NCBI GenBank assembly: GCA_019421365.1
Contig: JAHZFJ010000053.1
Location: 1-13,845 of the forward strand
Source: Lachnospiraceae bacterium
Lineage (GTDB): Bacteria; Bacillota; Clostridia; Lachnospirales; Lachnospiraceae
Length of the DNA: 13,845 nt
Direction of reading: 5' to 3'
Below the pieces are notes generated by a model. That model saw only the letters and a list, made by a program, of their open reading frames with translations, made no database searches and was not told the origin of the DNA. Every line of letters starts with the position of its first letter. Positions within the stretch are counted from its first letter, which is position 1. The translations under genes and the position numbers were made by a program. Positions 13,793-13,845 of the stretch are shown here, one piece after another.

Positions 13793-13845
13793 AGCGCGAG
13801 ACGGGATTCGAACCCGCGACCCTCGCCTTGGCAAGGCGATACTCC
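13793..13845 (-). tRNA. tRNA-Gly (anticodon GCC), partial at window edge
   Basis: The 3' 53 bases or so of a tRNA are present; about the first 20 lie beyond the right edge. The anticodon stem TCGCC/GGCGA encloses the 7-base loop TTGCCAA with anticodon GCC (13832-13830). The T arm has stem GCGGG/CCCGT and loop TTCGAAT. The 3' acceptor strand is CTCGCGC with discriminator T. CCA is not encoded, as the DNA continues TCTC, so the nucleotidyltransferase must add it. The open frame across this region is not a gene. Confidence 0.92.

Noticed and set aside
13544..13834. Open frame of 96 codons on - across the tRNA region
   Set aside because: It begins inside the tRNA and reads through two terminators and the hairpin element; no ribosome binding site. 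It is an artefact of structured RNA-coding DNA.
1..13845. CRISPR array, insertion sequence or integrase gene
   Set aside because: No regularly spaced repeat, transposase or recombinase motif was found in any frame examined.

Overview
The window is AT-rich DNA with AGGAGG-type ribosome binding sites, mostly one-strand gene runs and clostridial protein families (AraC, MerR with an iron alcohol dehydrogenase, VTC/DUF4956/Cthe_2159-like proteins, a DUF6483-like protein). This suggests a low-GC Firmicute, probably an anaerobic clostridium of the Lachnospiraceae type. That assignment is inference from gene content; no marker gene is present.

Layout. (1) 1-1104: an AraC regulator on + behind a promoter with a 20-bp-phased direct repeat. 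(2) 1130-2176: a lipoprotein with two copies of one domain on -. (3) 2303-4038: a divergent MerR regulator and iron-dependent alcohol dehydrogenase sharing a textbook MerR operator (19-bp spacer filled by a palindrome). (4) 4106-6561, all -: a small membrane protein, a DUF6483-like protein, a zinc-phospholipase-C-like protein, and an HExxH protein split by an in-frame TAA. (5) 6660-10081, all -: a tightly packed set of VTC-domain enzyme, DUF4956 membrane protein and secreted beta-helix lipoprotein. This is the best candidate for a poorly understood functional system: a cytosolic polyphosphate-type enzyme, a membrane partner and a surface protein. (6) 10426-11597: wreckage of two APH-type phosphotransferase genes. 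The catalytic half of one is inverted relative to its N-lobe; computationally flipping about 312 bp restores reading frame at both junctions. (7) 11850-13392: a P-loop nucleotide kinase-like gene downstream of an Xre-HTH/SAM-methyltransferase fusion. (8) 13598-13845: two strong minus-strand terminators enclosing a GC-rich hairpin element, then the 3' part of tRNA-Gly(GCC), cut by the window edge.

How they work together. The MerR/ADH pair is probably an aldehyde or carbonyl response unit. The VTC operon appears to link phosphate polymer chemistry to a surface protein. The interval 10.4-13.4 kb carries families seen in small-molecule modification or resistance, and its phosphotransferase genes are decaying. 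No insertion sequence, integrase, CRISPR array or phage gene was seen.
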